From Thermoproteota archaeon (GTDB lineage Archaea > Korarchaeota > JAOZGF01 > JAOZFZ01), in assembly GCA_027492035.1 (NCBI GenBank), contig JAOZFT010000018.1, forward strand, positions 1-30,114: a DNA stretch of 30,114 nt. Reading direction: 5' to 3'. Both the position numbers and the translations under genes were made by a program. Within the stretch, counting starts at the first letter, position 1; every line of letters starts with the position of its first letter. Below the pieces are notes generated by a model. That model was not told the DNA's origin. It made no database searches and saw only the letters and a program-made list of their open reading frames with translations. This document shows, one piece after another, positions 29,315-30,114 of the stretch.

Positions 29315-30037
29315 ATGTCCCTAGTGCCTCTTAAAAAAGTTAAATTAACAATTCTCTATGACAACTCAATCTACAGTGAAGGATTAACTTCTGCGTGGGG
29401 TTTTTCTTGCTTAATTGAGGCCGGTAACAAAAAAATACTTTTTGACACGGGAGGAGACCAAAACATTTTGCGTAGAAACATGTGGAAAATGAAAATCAAC
29501 CCTGAAGAAATAGAAAAAATCTTTCTTTCACACGCCCATCGAGACCATACAGGCGGTTTACCTGCAGTCCTCCACCCAGGAGTGAAAGTTTACCTCTTGA
29601 AAAATTTTCCAAATATTTTGAAGAAAGAAACTGAAAAGTGTAAGGGAGAAATTTTTGAAATAAATCACCCTTCAAAAATTACTCAAAGCCTGATGAGTAC
29701 AGGTGAACTTAATTCTGTGAAAGAACAGTCCCTACTAATTTCTTCAGTTTCAGGAGTAATTGTTTTGACAGGATGTGCTCATCCAGGGGTAACGAAAATT
29801 GTGGAAAAGGCAAAGAAATTGATGAAGGACAAAATCTACCTTGTGATTGGTGGATATCATTTATTTGGAAGTTCCAGAAGGGAAGTAATGAAGGTAGTTG
29901 ATGAATTCAGGGAAATGGAAGTTGAAAAAGTAGCTCCATGCCATTGCACAGGCCAAAAAGCTAAAGAAATTTTCAGGGAATCGTTTAAAGAAAACTTTGT
30001 AGAGACAGGTGTAGGAAGAGTTATCTCTGTTCCATAA
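29315..30037 (+). CDS. MBL-fold hydrolase (COG1237-type)
   Basis: A 240-residue metallo-beta-lactamase-fold protein. The metal motif is SHAHRDHTGGL, reached by way of a FDTGGDQNIL strand. TGCAHPGV supplies the next histidine and PCHCTGQ the last one. This pattern (SHxHxDHTGGL, then TGCxHxGi, then GGxHL) is that of the COG1237 group, annotated in archaea as a dihydropterin ribofuranosyl-aminobenzene-phosphate synthase of methanopterin synthesis, though few members are tested. The start at the ATG at 29315 has no clear Shine-Dalgarno sequence; GTG 29324 is the alternative. In other archaea such genes neighbour NifX-like genes, as here, hinting at a shared cofactor pathway. Confidence 0.85.
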   Translation: MSLVPLKKVKLTILYDNSIYSEGLTSAWGFSCLIEAGNKKILFDTGGDQNILRRNMWKMKINPEEIEKIFLSHAHRDHTGGLPAVLHPGVKVYLLKNFPNILKKETEKCKGEIFEINHPSKITQSLMSTGELNSVKEQSLLISSVSGVIVLTGCAHPGVTKIVEKAKKLMKDKIYLVIGGYHLFGSSRREVMKVVDEFREMEVEKVAPCHCTGQKAKEIFRESFKENFVETGVGRVISVP

Positions 30038-30114
30038 ATTACTTCACAGAAACATGTCAAGCTTTTTTGGTTGAGTGGCTTGTTAAGGGGTGTAGTGGCA
30101 AACATTAACTTGGA

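Noticed and set aside
1-30114. tRNA or rRNA genes
   Set aside because: I looked for T-arm-like GGTTCRAATCC motifs and conserved rRNA stretches on both strands and found none; a covariance-model scan would be decisive.

Overview
The window is AT-rich and gene-dense, and it reads as a chromosomal segment of an anaerobic archaeon. Archaeal hallmarks are a LysX-type ATP-grasp ligase, a TrmB-family regulator, an archaeal GIY-YIG protein, an archaeal cyclophilin-like protein, a DUF234 ATPase remnant, a tungsten aldehyde:ferredoxin oxidoreductase, and TATA-like boxes 25-30 nt before several starts. Placement in the TACK/Bathyarchaeia area is an inference from the gene mix (DUF5320, DUF6125 and V4R families), not something the sequence proves. 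I recognised no tRNA, rRNA, CRISPR array, insertion sequence or prophage.

Layout. Positions 1-4400 (minus strand) hold the edge of a small unknown gene, an MFS transporter, LysX, a DtxR/IdeR-type metal regulator with a perfect palindrome in its promoter, and a LysE-type exporter. Positions 4688-6754 (plus) hold an acyl-CoA dehydrogenase and an atypical short-chain dehydrogenase. Positions 6794-11603 (minus) hold a cytosine-deaminase-like amidohydrolase with altered active-site residues, a cyclophilin-like protein, a radical SAM/SPL-like protein fused to a Pol beta/PolX-type helix-hairpin-helix domain, a HEAT-repeat protein and a 44-residue four-cysteine protein. The last of these is divergent from a TrmB-like regulator (11727-12734). 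Positions 13010-14629 (minus) hold TrmO, a NifX-like protein with a Gly-Arg-Met tail, and a GIY-YIG protein. Positions 14834-16761 (plus) form a likely operon of a zinc-ribbon protein, a coiled-coil protein and agmatinase. Positions 16939-20637 hold an MBL-fold hydrolase, two divergent envelope proteins (one S-layer-like) and a class V aminotransferase. Positions 21028-24870 (minus) hold a degraded DUF234 ATPase pseudogene, aldehyde:ferredoxin oxidoreductase, a V4R protein and a glycerophosphodiesterase. Positions 25124-27301 hold a GNAT acetyltransferase broken by a +1 shift in an A8 run, a zinc-ribbon membrane protein and a DUF6125 protein.

Positions 27578-30037 (plus) are the most system-like stretch: two aromatic-rich DUF5320-type proteins with C-terminal coiled coils, a NifX-like protein that itself carries a C-terminal coiled coil, a second NifX-like protein, and an MBL-fold protein of the COG1237 type. 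No nitrogenase genes accompany them. I infer a small metal-cluster or cofactor carrier module held together by coiled coils. The other architecture worth checking is the radical SAM-HhH fusion, which points to a DNA-directed radical enzyme.
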